From Bradyrhizobium cenepequi (lineage in GTDB: Bacteria; Pseudomonadota; Alphaproteobacteria; Rhizobiales; Xanthobacteraceae): 64,000 bases of DNA. Both the position numbers and the translations under genes were made by a program. The notes under the pieces were generated by a model. That model did not search any database. It was not told the DNA's origin and saw only the letters and a list, made by a program, of their open reading frames with translations. Shown piece by piece: positions 27,035-35,832 of this stretch; the stretch's first letter is position 1, and the number at the start of each line of letters is the position of its first letter. Location: positions 62,001-126,000 of the forward strand of contig NZ_JAGKJI010000010.1 of NCBI RefSeq assembly GCF_020329485.1, in the 5' to 3' direction.

Positions 27035-27880
27035 CTAAGCCAAAGGCCGCGTCAAAAGACCTTGTTGGGTGGACGCTTCCCGTAGCTCGCTATAGGCTTC
27101 AAGCTGCGGCGCTATCCATTGGCGCAGCCCTTCGGCCTCAAGCACAGGACGATGGGTCGGATTGTCGTAGCTCATCCCGAAGAGCGCTTTCGCAAACTGT
27201 TGCTCCAGCGCGGCGTTCAGATCGGAGCGAGCAGTGAACATGCAGTGACTATAGGGCCGCGAGGTCCAGATCTCAGTCAGCGCGCCTTCCGGCACCAGAC
27301 GCTCGGTACGCACTGCATTCCAGAACGGGCTGCCAATTGCACCCGCATCGGCACGGCCGTCGAGGACCGCACGAACGACATCGGACTCGCTTGTCCCCGT
27401 ATCCCCATGCTTGCCGAGGTCGGAGTTGAAGCGCAGCGTTTGGTAGTTCTTTCCCTCAACCAGTCCCTCGCGTTGCAGGAAATAAACTGGGAGGATTGCC
27501 GCATGACCGCTGTCACGGCTGCCGAGAGCGAGGGTGCGGCTCTTAAGATCGGCAAGCGTAGCGACCGGCCCCCCGGTTACCGCGACGATCTTGGTCGCCC
27601 AGCCCACATCGGTATCGCGCATTGCGATAGGTCGGCAGCGGTGGTCGCTCCAGGCGTCAGCCTGGATATAGGCGAGGTTCGTGTTCCATGCGATGTCGAT
27701 GCGCGGCAGCGGCTCGCCGGGTAAGGCCAGGAGGGCGGCGACCTGCGCCTCGTAGCTCTGGAACAGTACCACCTCGACCGGCAGTCGTGCTTCCTCGTGA
27801 AAATACCGTCGCATGCCCTCCCAGATACCGACCACCTTTGGGTCATACGCGACGGCACCTACCCAGATCGTCTGGCCCAT
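27035..27880 (-). CDS. PhnD-like (phosphonate/phosphate-type) substrate-binding protein without signal peptide
   Basis: A 281-residue protein of the PhnD/periplasmic-binding type II family (IWVGAVAYDPKVVGIW, RIDIAWNTNLAYIQAD, TLALGSRDSGHAAILP, VVRAVLDGRADAGAIGSPFW). It starts directly with the first beta strand, so no signal peptide is visible and it may act in the cytoplasm as a sensor or carrier. The ATG at 27880 fits the domain boundary. It lies 83 nt downstream of an acyl-CoA-dehydrogenase-like gene on the same strand, probably one operon. No ABC permease is adjacent. Confidence 0.75.
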   Translation of the reverse strand: MGQTIWVGAVAYDPKVVGIWEGMRRYFHEEARLPVEVVLFQSYEAQVAALLALPGEPLPRIDIAWNTNLAYIQADAWSDHRCRPIAMRDTDVGWATKIVAVTGGPVATLADLKSRTLALGSRDSGHAAILPVYFLQREGLVEGKNYQTLRFNSDLGKHGDTGTSESDVVRAVLDGRADAGAIGSPFWNAVRTERLVPEGALTEIWTSRPYSHCMFTARSDLNAALEQQFAKALFGMSYDNPTHRPVLEAEGLRQWIAPQLEAYSELREASTQQGLLTRPLA

Positions 27881-27963
27881 GATTGCCTCTCACATGTCGA
27901 AGCTAACGTCCAATTGCGACAATCGCGATCCGAGCGCTGCCGGGCGGCGCAGTGCTTTCGCGC

Positions 27964-29109
27964 TCAGAACAGCGGCATTCCCAAAATGGCTTTGCCGATG
28001 AAGTCCCGCAGAACATCGCCTGTCGGCGCCATAACAGCGCCCGCATGGGCATCGCGGAACAATCGCTCGGTGGCCATATGCTTGGAAAACGCTGCGCCTC
28101 CGCACGCTCGCATCGCGGCCGAAGTGACGGCGATCGAAACATCACCTGCCGACGCCTTGCTCTCGAGTACGCGCAGCATGGTGGTATCTCGGGGGCGCTC
28201 AAGATGATCGATGAGATCGTCGACGCGCGCCGCAAGCCCATCTGTGTCGATCTGCATCGTCGCCAGTTGAGCGCGAAGCGTCGGCAGGCTCTCTCCGAGG
28301 GTCTGGCCCAAATGCTCGAAGCGAGCGCTTTTGAGATGAGCCGCGGTCGCGGCCACCGCGGCCCGGCAAAGGCCTAGCGCGACCGCCGACGTTCCGAGGT
28401 TAAACAGTGGAAGCACGATCTCCAGCATCGCCTTGAAACCGGCACCGTCCTCGGTCAGTTGGAGACCAGGCTCGACCTCGCAATCCTCGAGAATCATCGG
28501 CGCAGAAGCGTTGGCGCGCATCCCGAAACCATCCCATGGGCCGGCGACCGACAGTCCGGGCGTACCGCTGGCGACAAGGTAAAGGGTCGAATCCGTTGGA
28601 CTTTTGCCTTCAGGAGCTAAGATCGAGACAATATAGCTTTGCGCGTGACCGGCACTCGTCACCCAAGATTTTTTGGCCGTGATGTATACGTTGGCGCCGT
28701 TGGGCTGCGCTCGCGAGACAGGCGTCCAGAAGTGGCTGCGCGATCCGGCTTCGCTGAATGCCAGGGTTGTCAGGTGTCGACCGGCCGAAATGTCTTTGAG
28801 TGTCGGTGCGACGGTAGCACCCGGACGTGCCGCCGCGATCGTCGCGGTGGCGCTCATATGCATCAGATAGACCATCGCGGCCGACGCGTCCGCTTCTGCG
28901 AGCGTCGCAATGACGGCCGCGAACGTCCGCGGTCCCAGAGCCGAGCCGCCCATCTCGGTGGGCAGCATGATCCCCAGCAATCCGGCTGAACCGAGCGCAG
29001 CGACTGCCTCGGACGAAAATCGACCATCCTTGTCGTTCTGTTTGGCTGCCGGCGCGAGAATACGGTCAGCGATCTCCTTGGCATTCGAAACTGCGGTCTC
29101 ATGGTTCAT
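27964..29109 (-). CDS. Acyl-CoA dehydrogenase-family flavoprotein
   Basis: A 381-residue member of the acyl-CoA dehydrogenase/flavin monooxygenase superfamily. Visible parts are an N-terminal helical domain (GLLGIMLPTEMGGSAL), the beta domain (TTLAFSEAGSRSHFW, AKKSWVTSAGHAQSYIVS) and the C-terminal helical bundle ending RACGGAAFSKHMATERLFRD. AGxxGF-type catalytic detail is not clear, so it may be a flavin-dependent oxygenase-like member instead of a true dehydrogenase. The ATG at 29109 opens the conserved region. It is co-directional with the PhnD-like gene and divergent from the operon at 29413. Confidence 0.8.
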   Translation of the reverse strand: MNHETAVSNAKEIADRILAPAAKQNDKDGRFSSEAVAALGSAGLLGIMLPTEMGGSALGPRTFAAVIATLAEADASAAMVYLMHMSATATIAAARPGATVAPTLKDISAGRHLTTLAFSEAGSRSHFWTPVSRAQPNGANVYITAKKSWVTSAGHAQSYIVSILAPEGKSPTDSTLYLVASGTPGLSVAGPWDGFGMRANASAPMILEDCEVEPGLQLTEDGAGFKAMLEIVLPLFNLGTSAVALGLCRAAVAATAAHLKSARFEHLGQTLGESLPTLRAQLATMQIDTDGLAARVDDLIDHLERPRDTTMLRVLESKASAGDVSIAVTSAAMRACGGAAFSKHMATERLFRDAHAGAVMAPTGDVLRDFIGKAILGMPLF

Positions 29110-29412
29110 AACGACACCTCGACACCTCGACACCTGGGCACTGTCTGTCACGTTCGAATATCGAACCCGCCTCTCCTTGCGACCGATGCTACGCGACCCG
29201 CGCCATCGGATCAACACGAGTAGCTCCGGCATGGCAGGCTCTTGCGGTACCAACAGCCAGTACAGGCCGTCGTTACTACGTTCTTCAAGGCCGCTTTGTT
29301 ACATCACCTGAAATCCATTTTTTGTGACATCGGCGAACCTAGGCGGCGCTTGCCCGCCGTCCGGGGGAACGCTACCAATAACCGGCAGCAGCGTGACAAG
29401 GTTTGTCTGGTG

Positions 29413-30225
29413 ATGGCGATCAATGATGGCGGGTCCCCGCCAATCCTCGCGGGAAAACATTACGCGCAGCCGTCTGCATTCACGCCGGAAAGTCTGCTGC
29501 GCGAAGCCCGCAGGCAAAAACGGATTACGGACTCCAGCATTCCCGACGTCTGCGTGCTCGATCCTGACGGCGACATGGTGCGCAGCCTGCTCGCCGGCGG
29601 CAAAGCCCGGCTCGAACCCGGATGGGCCTGCTATCACACGCAGCTTTACACCTTTAGCCGGAGCGGGATCGATTTCGGAATTGTCGGCTGCGCTGTGGGC
29701 GCCTCGTTCGCGGTGGTGATCGCTGAGGAAATGTTTGCATCGGGCTGCAAACTTCTGATCAGCGTCACCTCCTCCGGGCAGATCGTGCCGGTACGTCCGC
29801 CGCCTTATTTCATCGTCATCGAACGCGCCCTGCGCGACGAAGGCACCAGCTATCATTACATGGCAGCGTCCGACTATTCGTATGCTGATGCCGGATTGAT
29901 CTCGGCGCTCAACGGTGCATTCCGCGAATTCCCTGTGCCGGTGCTTACGGGCGCGACTTGGACAACCGACGCGCCATTCCGTGAAACCCAGCCGGCGATC
30001 GACGCAATGGTTCAAAGAAACCTGATGGCAGTCGAAATGGAAGCTGCTGCACTCTACGCGTTCGCGCAAGCCCGACAAAAGCCCGTCCTGTGTTTTGCCC
30101 ATGTGACAAATCAAATGGGACGCGTCGATGGTGATTTTGAAAAAGGCGAAGCAGACGGTAGCCGGGACGCGTTGCAATTGATCGCGATCGCCGCCGATCG
30201 CCTGCGGTCCCGGCTCCTTCCGTGA
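29413..30225 (+). CDS. Nucleoside phosphorylase/nucleosidase-like protein
   Basis: A 270-residue PNP/UDP-phosphorylase-family protein. Family signatures are IPDVCVLDPDGDMVRSLL, YTFSRSGIDFGIVGCAVGAS, KLLISVTSSGQIVPV, the TTDAPFRET segment and the LMAVEMEAAALYAFAQ motif that contacts ribose. Such enzymes split the N-glycosidic bond of nucleosides. It is the first gene of a five-gene operon, whose next start (GTG at 30222) overlaps its stop by 4 nt. An in-frame start at 29242 adds unrelated residues. In a pathway with radical SAM chemistry it could release adenine from an adenosylated intermediate (inference). Confidence 0.8.
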   Translation: MAINDGGSPPILAGKHYAQPSAFTPESLLREARRQKRITDSSIPDVCVLDPDGDMVRSLLAGGKARLEPGWACYHTQLYTFSRSGIDFGIVGCAVGASFAVVIAEEMFASGCKLLISVTSSGQIVPVRPPPYFIVIERALRDEGTSYHYMAASDYSYADAGLISALNGAFREFPVPVLTGATWTTDAPFRETQPAIDAMVQRNLMAVEMEAAALYAFAQARQKPVLCFAHVTNQMGRVDGDFEKGEADGSRDALQLIAIAADRLRSRLLP

Positions 30226-30926
30226 GTGTCGCGGCGATCGGGATCATTTGCAAGGCGCCACAACCCGGCCGCGCAAAAACGCGGCTTGGGACGGCCATTG
30301 GCGCAGTTGCGGCGTCGGAACTCTCGTCCTGCTTTCTGCGTGACGTCGCCGCAGCCATCGACGCGGTCCCCGAGACCCTTGGCCGGCGAGGGTATGGTGT
30401 CTATGCGCCCGCGGGAGTCGAACACATCATGCGGGAGCTCCTTCCGGCAACGTTCGGGCTCATGCTGCAGGTTGGCGACGATCTCGGTGATGTGCTGTTC
30501 GGTGCCACGCGCGATCTCCTGATCGATGGACATGACTGCGTCTTGCTCGTCAATGGTGACAGCCCGACCCTTCCTACCCGTTTCCTGATGCAGGCGATTG
30601 AAATCCTCCGCGAGCCGGGCGATCGAATGGTGCTCGGGCCGGCGAGTGATGGCGGCTACTATCTTATCGGCTTGAAACACCCGCACAGGCAGCTGTTCAC
30701 GCGAATTGCCTGGGGAACCGAAACCGTGGCTCGCAGCACATGCGAGCGCGCTGCCGAAATCGGGCTCGCCACAACGTTGCTTCCGGAATGGTACGATATC
30801 GACGATGTTGAAACGTTGGGCTGGCTTAGGGACGAATTGGCCGGCAGTTCCGCGCGCTTTCGTGGCGGTGGTCTTGCCGCGGCGAGCCGGGCCTTTCTCG
30901 AGGCAGCGCCGCAGATAGACCCATGA
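30222..30926 (+). CDS. rSAM-associated transferase 1-type (TIGR04282-like) protein
   Basis: A 234-residue GT-A-fold protein with the TIGR04282 signatures: IICKAPQPGRAKTRLG at the N-terminus, LLVNGDSPTLPTRFL with the metal-binding D-x-D-like motif, and MVLGPASDGGYYLIGL. This family is defined by association with radical SAM enzymes and is found in arsenosugar-type clusters; its donor and acceptor are generally unknown. It starts with GTG at 30222, coupled to the upstream gene, and its stop overlaps the next ATG by 4 nt. Confidence 0.8.
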   Translation: MSVAAIGIICKAPQPGRAKTRLGTAIGAVAASELSSCFLRDVAAAIDAVPETLGRRGYGVYAPAGVEHIMRELLPATFGLMLQVGDDLGDVLFGATRDLLIDGHDCVLLVNGDSPTLPTRFLMQAIEILREPGDRMVLGPASDGGYYLIGLKHPHRQLFTRIAWGTETVARSTCERAAEIGLATTLLPEWYDIDDVETLGWLRDELAGSSARFRGGGLAAASRAFLEAAPQIDP

Positions 30927-32296
30927 AGCCAATGGCGGCGGCTGTTCCCAGTCAATTCGATCGACTTGCGCGCTCCGCCAGCAACATGCCTCCGCTTCAC
31001 CTGTTGGCCGGCATTGGTGCAGCCCTGCTGGCTCTGACTCTGGCGACACCCCTTGCCCTCGAGGCCTATGGTGACAATGCGTTCATTGCTCTGAGCATCG
31101 CCGCAGGTCTACTGACGATCGTAGCGACACGCCTGGTCGAGCGCGCGCCACGTGATCGAGCGCTATGGCTTATCTTTGGGCTTGGGATAGCGCTGAGAGT
31201 CTATGCGCTGCTGTTCGATCCGCTTCTGTCCAGCGACATTTATCGTTATGTCTGGGATGGCAAGGTGCAGGCCGCCGGCATCAATCCCTATCGCTACATG
31301 CCAGCCGATGACGCGCTGGCGTTTCTGCGCGACGGGATGATCTTTCCTCACATCAACCGGGCTGATACCGCCGTAACCATCTATCCTCCGGTGGCGCAAT
31401 TCTTCTTCCTCATTGTCACGCGGTTCGGCGAAACCGTGACGACGATGCGACTTGCACTGCTGGGCTGCGAGTCAGTTACCGTCACCTTAATCATGCTCCT
31501 GCTGCGGCGTATGAACCGTCCGGTGACGCGCGTGATCGCCTATCTTTGGCACCCGCTTCCCTTGTGGGAAATTGCCAACGGCGGCCATGTCGACGCGTTG
31601 ATGGTTGCCCTGATGCTGTTGGGCCTGTGGATTGCCCTGATGGGCCATGCTCTCCGCGGAGCCGCCGTGATCACTCTTTCACTGCTGGTGAAGCCCTATG
31701 CGGCGCCGGTGCTGGCTGGAATTTGGCGCCCTTGGGACCTCAGGATGCCACTCGTCGTGATCGCTATCGTCGCGCTCTGTTATGTTCCCTATTTGTCGGC
31801 TGGCTGGGGAGTTCTCGGATTCCTGACCAAGGGCTATCTGACGGAAGAGGGGATTAGTGCCGGCAACGATCTCTGGCTGTTGTCCCTCTGGCGCCTTTTG
31901 TTTGGCGAGTATCAAGGTGACGTTGTCGTCTACGTCGCACTGGCCGCTCTTGTCCTCTTGTTCAAGGGGCTCTCCGTGGCCCAAAGCTCTGACCGCACTA
32001 TCGTATTGACGCTTGCCGACATCAACATGCTGTTACTCCTTACGCTCTTGTTGTTGTCACCCAACTATCCCTGGTATTTTCTGATCATCATGCCGTTTGT
32101 TGCCCTGTGTGGATCCGCGTCCACCTGGGTTGTGTCGATCGGAGCGCTGTTGCTGTCTGAGCAGCTCGACTGGGATTTCTACATTCCGAGAATAGTGACC
32201 AAATCAATTCTGTTCGGAGGTCTTTTTCTAGCCTGTGCCTTCACAGCCTGGAGAGCCCGCATGCAGCGGAGTGCAGATACGGAGGCATCACGATGA
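30923..32296 (+). CDS. GT-C-type membrane glycosyltransferase (DUF2029/GT87-like)
   Basis: A 457-residue integral membrane protein with about 11-12 transmembrane helices. The first large loop has LLSSDIYRYVWDGKVQAAG and NPYRYMP, the catalytic-type acidic loop of GT-C enzymes that use polyprenyl-phosphate sugars. AYLWHPLPLWEIANGGHVD and SLLVKPYAAPVLAGIW resemble the DUF2029/GT87 mannosyltransferase group. It would transfer a sugar from a lipid-linked donor on the outer face of the inner membrane. It overlaps both operon neighbours by 4 nt. Confidence 0.8.
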   Translation: MKPMAAAVPSQFDRLARSASNMPPLHLLAGIGAALLALTLATPLALEAYGDNAFIALSIAAGLLTIVATRLVERAPRDRALWLIFGLGIALRVYALLFDPLLSSDIYRYVWDGKVQAAGINPYRYMPADDALAFLRDGMIFPHINRADTAVTIYPPVAQFFFLIVTRFGETVTTMRLALLGCESVTVTLIMLLLRRMNRPVTRVIAYLWHPLPLWEIANGGHVDALMVALMLLGLWIALMGHALRGAAVITLSLLVKPYAAPVLAGIWRPWDLRMPLVVIAIVALCYVPYLSAGWGVLGFLTKGYLTEEGISAGNDLWLLSLWRLLFGEYQGDVVVYVALAALVLLFKGLSVAQSSDRTIVLTLADINMLLLLTLLLLSPNYPWYFLIIMPFVALCGSASTWVVSIGALLLSEQLDWDFYIPRIVTKSILFGGLFLACAFTAWRARMQRSADTEASR

Positions 32297-33363
32297 GCCT
32301 TTCGCGGGACGCTCGCGCGCCGTTGGATCCGCGCCGATATCACGAGTCGGTCACGGTCGAGCGCACCGAGATCGCCCCGCGTCCGCCGGTCTGCCTCTAT
32401 CTGGAAGTGACCAACCGCTGCAATCTGCTGTGCACGACCTGTCCTCGCACCTATGAGGAGCTCGAGCCGCCGGCGGACATGAGCTGGGACCTGTTTACGT
32501 CGATTGTCGAGCAAGTCTCCGATCTCTCGCGCGCGGTGCTGCACGGCGTCGGCGAACCGATGCTGGTCGCAAACCTGCCCCGGATGGTCAGGTACCTGAA
32601 GGAACGCGGCGTTTACGTCCTGTTCAACACCAACGGAACAGTCCTCAGCGAGCGCAACGGGCGTGCGCTGATCGACGCCGGGCTTGACGAGCTACGTGTG
32701 TCGCTTGATGCGTCAAATCGCGAGAGCTTCAAGGCGATCCGTGGCAGGGACTATTTCGGCCGCATCATCCGCAATATACGTGCATTTCGCGAGCTTCAGG
32801 AGCGGGAGGGGCGCACTAGGCCGCAAGTTTCTGTTTGGCTTACCGGCCTGAAAGATACTGTCGAGCAACTCCCGGCATTTGTGAAAGTTGCAGCGGAGAT
32901 CGGTGTCAAGGAAGTCTATCTGCAAAGGCTCGTGTTTTTCGACGAAGCGGCAATTGGCAAGGCAGGTCCTGATCAGGCGCTGTTCGAACGCCTGACCGAG
33001 GGGGAAGCGGCGTATCTGAAACAGGCCGAGGATCTTGCACGCTCGCTTGGCGTGGCCTTCAGCGCATCAGGCGCAGCGAGCGAGCCGGGGTTAAGTCTGA
33101 GAAGCAGCGGCGACGGTTCGCCATGGTCGCTCTGCCGGCGGCCGTGGTCGTTGATGTATTTCACGGCCAATGGTCGCGCCTTGCCGTGCTGTATCGCGCC
33201 GTTTTCGCAGCATGGCTACGACAACTATACGCTCGGCCATGCGGGGCAGCAGTCCTTGGAGGACATCTGGAACGGGCCCGCGTATCGCGACTTTCGCACG
33301 GCGCTCCTTTCAGACAAGCCGCCGAAAAGCTGTGCGAATTGCGGCCTGCGCTGGAGCCTGTGA
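32293..33363 (+). CDS. Radical SAM/SPASM-type enzyme
   Basis: A 356-residue radical SAM protein. C43, C47 and C50 of NRCNLLCTTC hold the 4Fe-4S cluster, LHGVGEPML is the GGE-like SAM motif, and VLFNTNGTVLS, ELRVSLDASN follow. The C-terminal region carries clustered cysteines (SLCRRPW, ALPCCIAPF, SCANCGLRW) typical of a SPASM or twitch domain that binds an auxiliary cluster. Such enzymes modify peptides, sugars or lipids; the substrate here is unknown. It is embedded between two glycosyltransferases with 4-nt overlaps on both sides, implying a shared glycan or glycolipid pathway. Confidence 0.85.
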   Translation: MSLSRDARAPLDPRRYHESVTVERTEIAPRPPVCLYLEVTNRCNLLCTTCPRTYEELEPPADMSWDLFTSIVEQVSDLSRAVLHGVGEPMLVANLPRMVRYLKERGVYVLFNTNGTVLSERNGRALIDAGLDELRVSLDASNRESFKAIRGRDYFGRIIRNIRAFRELQEREGRTRPQVSVWLTGLKDTVEQLPAFVKVAAEIGVKEVYLQRLVFFDEAAIGKAGPDQALFERLTEGEAAYLKQAEDLARSLGVAFSASGAASEPGLSLRSSGDGSPWSLCRRPWSLMYFTANGRALPCCIAPFSQHGYDNYTLGHAGQQSLEDIWNGPAYRDFRTALLSDKPPKSCANCGLRWSL

Positions 33364-34100
33364 ACGAGGTGACCAATGAGATCGGCGCACGGCGTCACCC
33401 GGTCGTCTCTGCGGTCATTCCGTGCCTTGATGAGGAAATAGCGATTGGCCAGGTCGTGACCGCGGTGCTGGCGCAGAATGTGAGCGAGGTTGTCGTTGTC
33501 GACGGCGGCTCCCGGGACCGTACGACTGAACGGGCGGAGGCCGCGGGAGCTCGCGTGATTGTCGAGCCTCGGGCCGGCTACGGCCGCGCGATCCAGGCGG
33601 GCATCGCCAAAGCGCGCGATGATGCCGACATTGTAGTCTTCCTCGATGGCGATGGCAGCGATCCTGCCGAATTCATTCCCGATCTGGTATCGCCGATCGT
33701 CGCCGGGCAAACCGTTTTCGTTCTCGGCTCGCGCGTTCGCGGTCCGCGTGAGCCCGGGAGCCTGGCGCCACAGCAACTCTTCGCGGCCTATGTCGGCGGG
33801 CTGCTCTTGCGCCTCGTCTATGGCGCAAACTTTACTGACCTTTCGCCGTTTCGCGCCATCCGTCGGGACGAACTCATACATCTCGGCATGAAGGAGGAGA
33901 CATACGGCTGGAACCTGGAAATGTTGATGCGCGTTGCGGCAGCCCGCCTGCCGGCACTGGAAATCGCCGTCGGGCAGCGGCGCCGGATCGGCGGCGTATC
34001 GAAGGTCTCCGGCAATCTCATCACTGGCGTCAAGGCGGCCTGGTCGATTTCAGCGACATTTGTTCGCCTCGCGTTTGAGCTCCGAACTCAGCAGCGGTGA
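33360..34100 (+). CDS. GT2 glycosyltransferase, dolichyl-phosphate-mannose-synthase-like
   Basis: A 246-residue GT-A protein starting with GTG at 33360, overlapping the radical SAM stop by 4 nt. VSAVIPCLDEEIAIG, VVVVDGGSRDRTTERA, and IVVFLDGDGSDPAEF (the D-x-D motif) are classic GT2 signatures, and PFRAIRRDEL and ETYGWNLEMLMRVAA resemble DPM1/UDP-glucose:undecaprenyl-phosphate transferases. It could make the polyprenyl-phosphate sugar used by the GT-C enzyme two genes upstream. It ends exactly where the convergent gene at 34101 ends. Confidence 0.85.
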   Translation: MNEVTNEIGARRHPVVSAVIPCLDEEIAIGQVVTAVLAQNVSEVVVVDGGSRDRTTERAEAAGARVIVEPRAGYGRAIQAGIAKARDDADIVVFLDGDGSDPAEFIPDLVSPIVAGQTVFVLGSRVRGPREPGSLAPQQLFAAYVGGLLLRLVYGANFTDLSPFRAIRRDELIHLGMKEETYGWNLEMLMRVAAARLPALEIAVGQRRRIGGVSKVSGNLITGVKAAWSISATFVRLAFELRTQQR

Positions 34101-34859
34101 TCAGCGAGCGCCGGTACGATCTCCACAAGCAACGATGTCCCGGGGAGATTTTAGACCTCCTACCTCGGGTGGAGAAAACTCCGCCAGGTATCCGCCATCG
34201 CCTGCGAGCTGGTGCGTAGCGATCTCGCGATAGCCAACGGCGGCCAACTCGCAGCGCAACAGCTCAATTGGCGTGCCATGCTCCGACGTGGGGCGCTCAA
34301 GGTCGACAATTCCGACCCGCGCGCCCCGCTTCAAGGCGGGCGCGAGATTGTAGAGGAATGCATAGGGCTGAGCTATCTCGTGATACATGTGCACGAGGAG
34401 GGCGACATCGAGCGAGGAAGCGGGCAGGCGCGGGTCGTGCGGTTCGCCCAGCGCGAATCTGACGTTTATCAGCTTCAGGCGTTGCGTTCGCATGGCGAGC
34501 GCGATGAGATAACGCCGCGTGACGTCCTGGGCGATGACAGAGCCGGTGGGACCGACGAGCCGCGAGAGACGCACTGTGTGATAACCGCTACCGGCACCGA
34601 TATCGCCAATCGTCATGCCTGACTTGAGGTCAAGAAGACGGGCTATCTCGCCGGCCTCATTCAGTGAATCGCGGCGCTCCTCGGAGGCGCGGGTTGGGCT
34701 GACGATCTGTGCAACCGGACGCTGGGGCGAGGGAAACTCTTTTGCGGGGACTCCTGGCGGAGCCAGATAGCCGATGTCGGCGGCGTATGCGCAAGCCACG
34801 TCCAGCGCCGCAATAAACATCGCTGCGCGCACCAGTGCGATCATTTGCCTGCCAGGCAT
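34101..34859 (-). CDS. Exported SAM-methyltransferase-like protein
   Basis: A 252-residue protein with an N-terminal hydrophobic signal (ALVRAAMFIAALDVACAYAA) followed by a class I methyltransferase fold: IGDIGAGSGYHTVRLSRL (SAM-binding motif I), VIAQDVTRRYL, LDVALLVHMYHEIAQP. Related exported methyltransferase-like proteins occur in many proteobacteria. SAM is not known in the periplasm, so their activity is unclear. It converges with the glycosyltransferase operon with no gap between the two stops and so probably has an independent promoter. Confidence 0.75.
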   Translation of the reverse strand: MPGRQMIALVRAAMFIAALDVACAYAADIGYLAPPGVPAKEFPSPQRPVAQIVSPTRASEERRDSLNEAGEIARLLDLKSGMTIGDIGAGSGYHTVRLSRLVGPTGSVIAQDVTRRYLIALAMRTQRLKLINVRFALGEPHDPRLPASSLDVALLVHMYHEIAQPYAFLYNLAPALKRGARVGIVDLERPTSEHGTPIELLRCELAAVGYREIATHQLAGDGGYLAEFSPPEVGGLKSPRDIVACGDRTGAR

Positions 34860-34933
34860 TCGGCGTGCTCGTCCAGTTCTGTCAGCTCACGGGATGACTC
34901 CAGCATGATCTCTTCCACGCAAAATGATTGCAA

Positions 34934-35590
34934 CTAACCCGCGATGTTGAAGAACCAGCCGATAAGGCCCTTCTTGTCGCGCACGGCAGGGATTTTGCGG
35001 CGCAACCAAGCATCAAGGCCGAGACTGCGGCCGGCGCTCTCGACCACGAACAGGAACATCAGCAAGGCCAGAAACATATACGTCCACGGCCACTCTGCCG
35101 GATTGCCATAGAGGCCGAGCCACAGTTGCAGCACGTAGGCGATGGCCAGCACGCCAACCAGCCGCACGGCAAGCCCGAGGATCATCGATGCTGCAAACAC
35201 CAGTTCGGCAAGAAAGACAATTGGTCCAAAGATCGTCATGTTAGGCAACACGACATCCTTCATGAATGTGCGGTGAAATTCGAGAGCCGCGTGCGTCGTT
35301 TCCTGTTCGGTCCAATATTGCAGACCATCGGACACGGGCAGCGGCAGTTTCCACAACATGCCTTGGAACCACATGCAGCCGATCAGGACGCGGACCAGCC
35401 AGATGCCAAGATGTCGGCCAGTACGCTGCGCCGGATCCTCCCGCCAATTCTGGAAGGCCACTGCAATGCCGGCGATCAGCAGCGCCCAGAACAGGGCCAG
35501 GATCAAATAGCGCCAGTTTCCCAGACGGAGATAATCACCCGTACCCGCCGTCAGGAATTGCCACGCATTGGTGAAGGGATTGTTAGGCAT
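34934..35590 (-). CDS. DoxX-like membrane protein
   Basis: A 218-residue membrane protein with four to five hydrophobic helices (YLILALFWALLIAGIAVAF, LVRVLIGCMWFQGMLWKLP, PIVFLAELVFAASMILGLA, VGVLAIAYVLQLWLGLY, MFLALLMFLFVVESAGR). The WFQGMLWKLP and GL-A-RL segments fit the DoxX/TQO_small family of quinone-interacting or thiosulfate-oxidoreductase-like subunits. The specific role is unknown. It lies 74 nt upstream of the exported methyltransferase-like gene on the same strand and may share its operon. Confidence 0.65.
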   Translation of the reverse strand: MPNNPFTNAWQFLTAGTGDYLRLGNWRYLILALFWALLIAGIAVAFQNWREDPAQRTGRHLGIWLVRVLIGCMWFQGMLWKLPLPVSDGLQYWTEQETTHAALEFHRTFMKDVVLPNMTIFGPIVFLAELVFAASMILGLAVRLVGVLAIAYVLQLWLGLYGNPAEWPWTYMFLALLMFLFVVESAGRSLGLDAWLRRKIPAVRDKKGLIGWFFNIAG

Positions 35591-35832
35591 AGGCGGGTGC
35601 TCCAGAGATTTGGATAGCTACTCAGCGTAAGGCGCACCACCGTGCGAGCGATCGAGAGGTGCGCCTACCTGGGCTACTACGCAGCAGAACGTGCAATCAT
35701 TACGCTGAAGAGCGCCGGCATTGTACGATTCGACAGCGCGCCAACCCGCTGTTGCGAGCGACTGGATCGAGAACCAGGCGACTGATCTGTGAACCACACA
35801 CGATCAATCGCTCGAACGAACCTCTCCGCTCC

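Noticed and set aside
32179..32544. Leftward frames opposite the glycosyltransferase/radical SAM overlap
   Set aside because: They are mirror frames of strong coding sequence with clear families on the plus strand.
29242..34100. Identification of the operon as an arsenosugar cluster
   Set aside because: A TIGR04282-like transferase and a nucleosidase fit, but there is no ArsM and no ArsS-type Cys-rich radical SAM protein, so the label is not supported.
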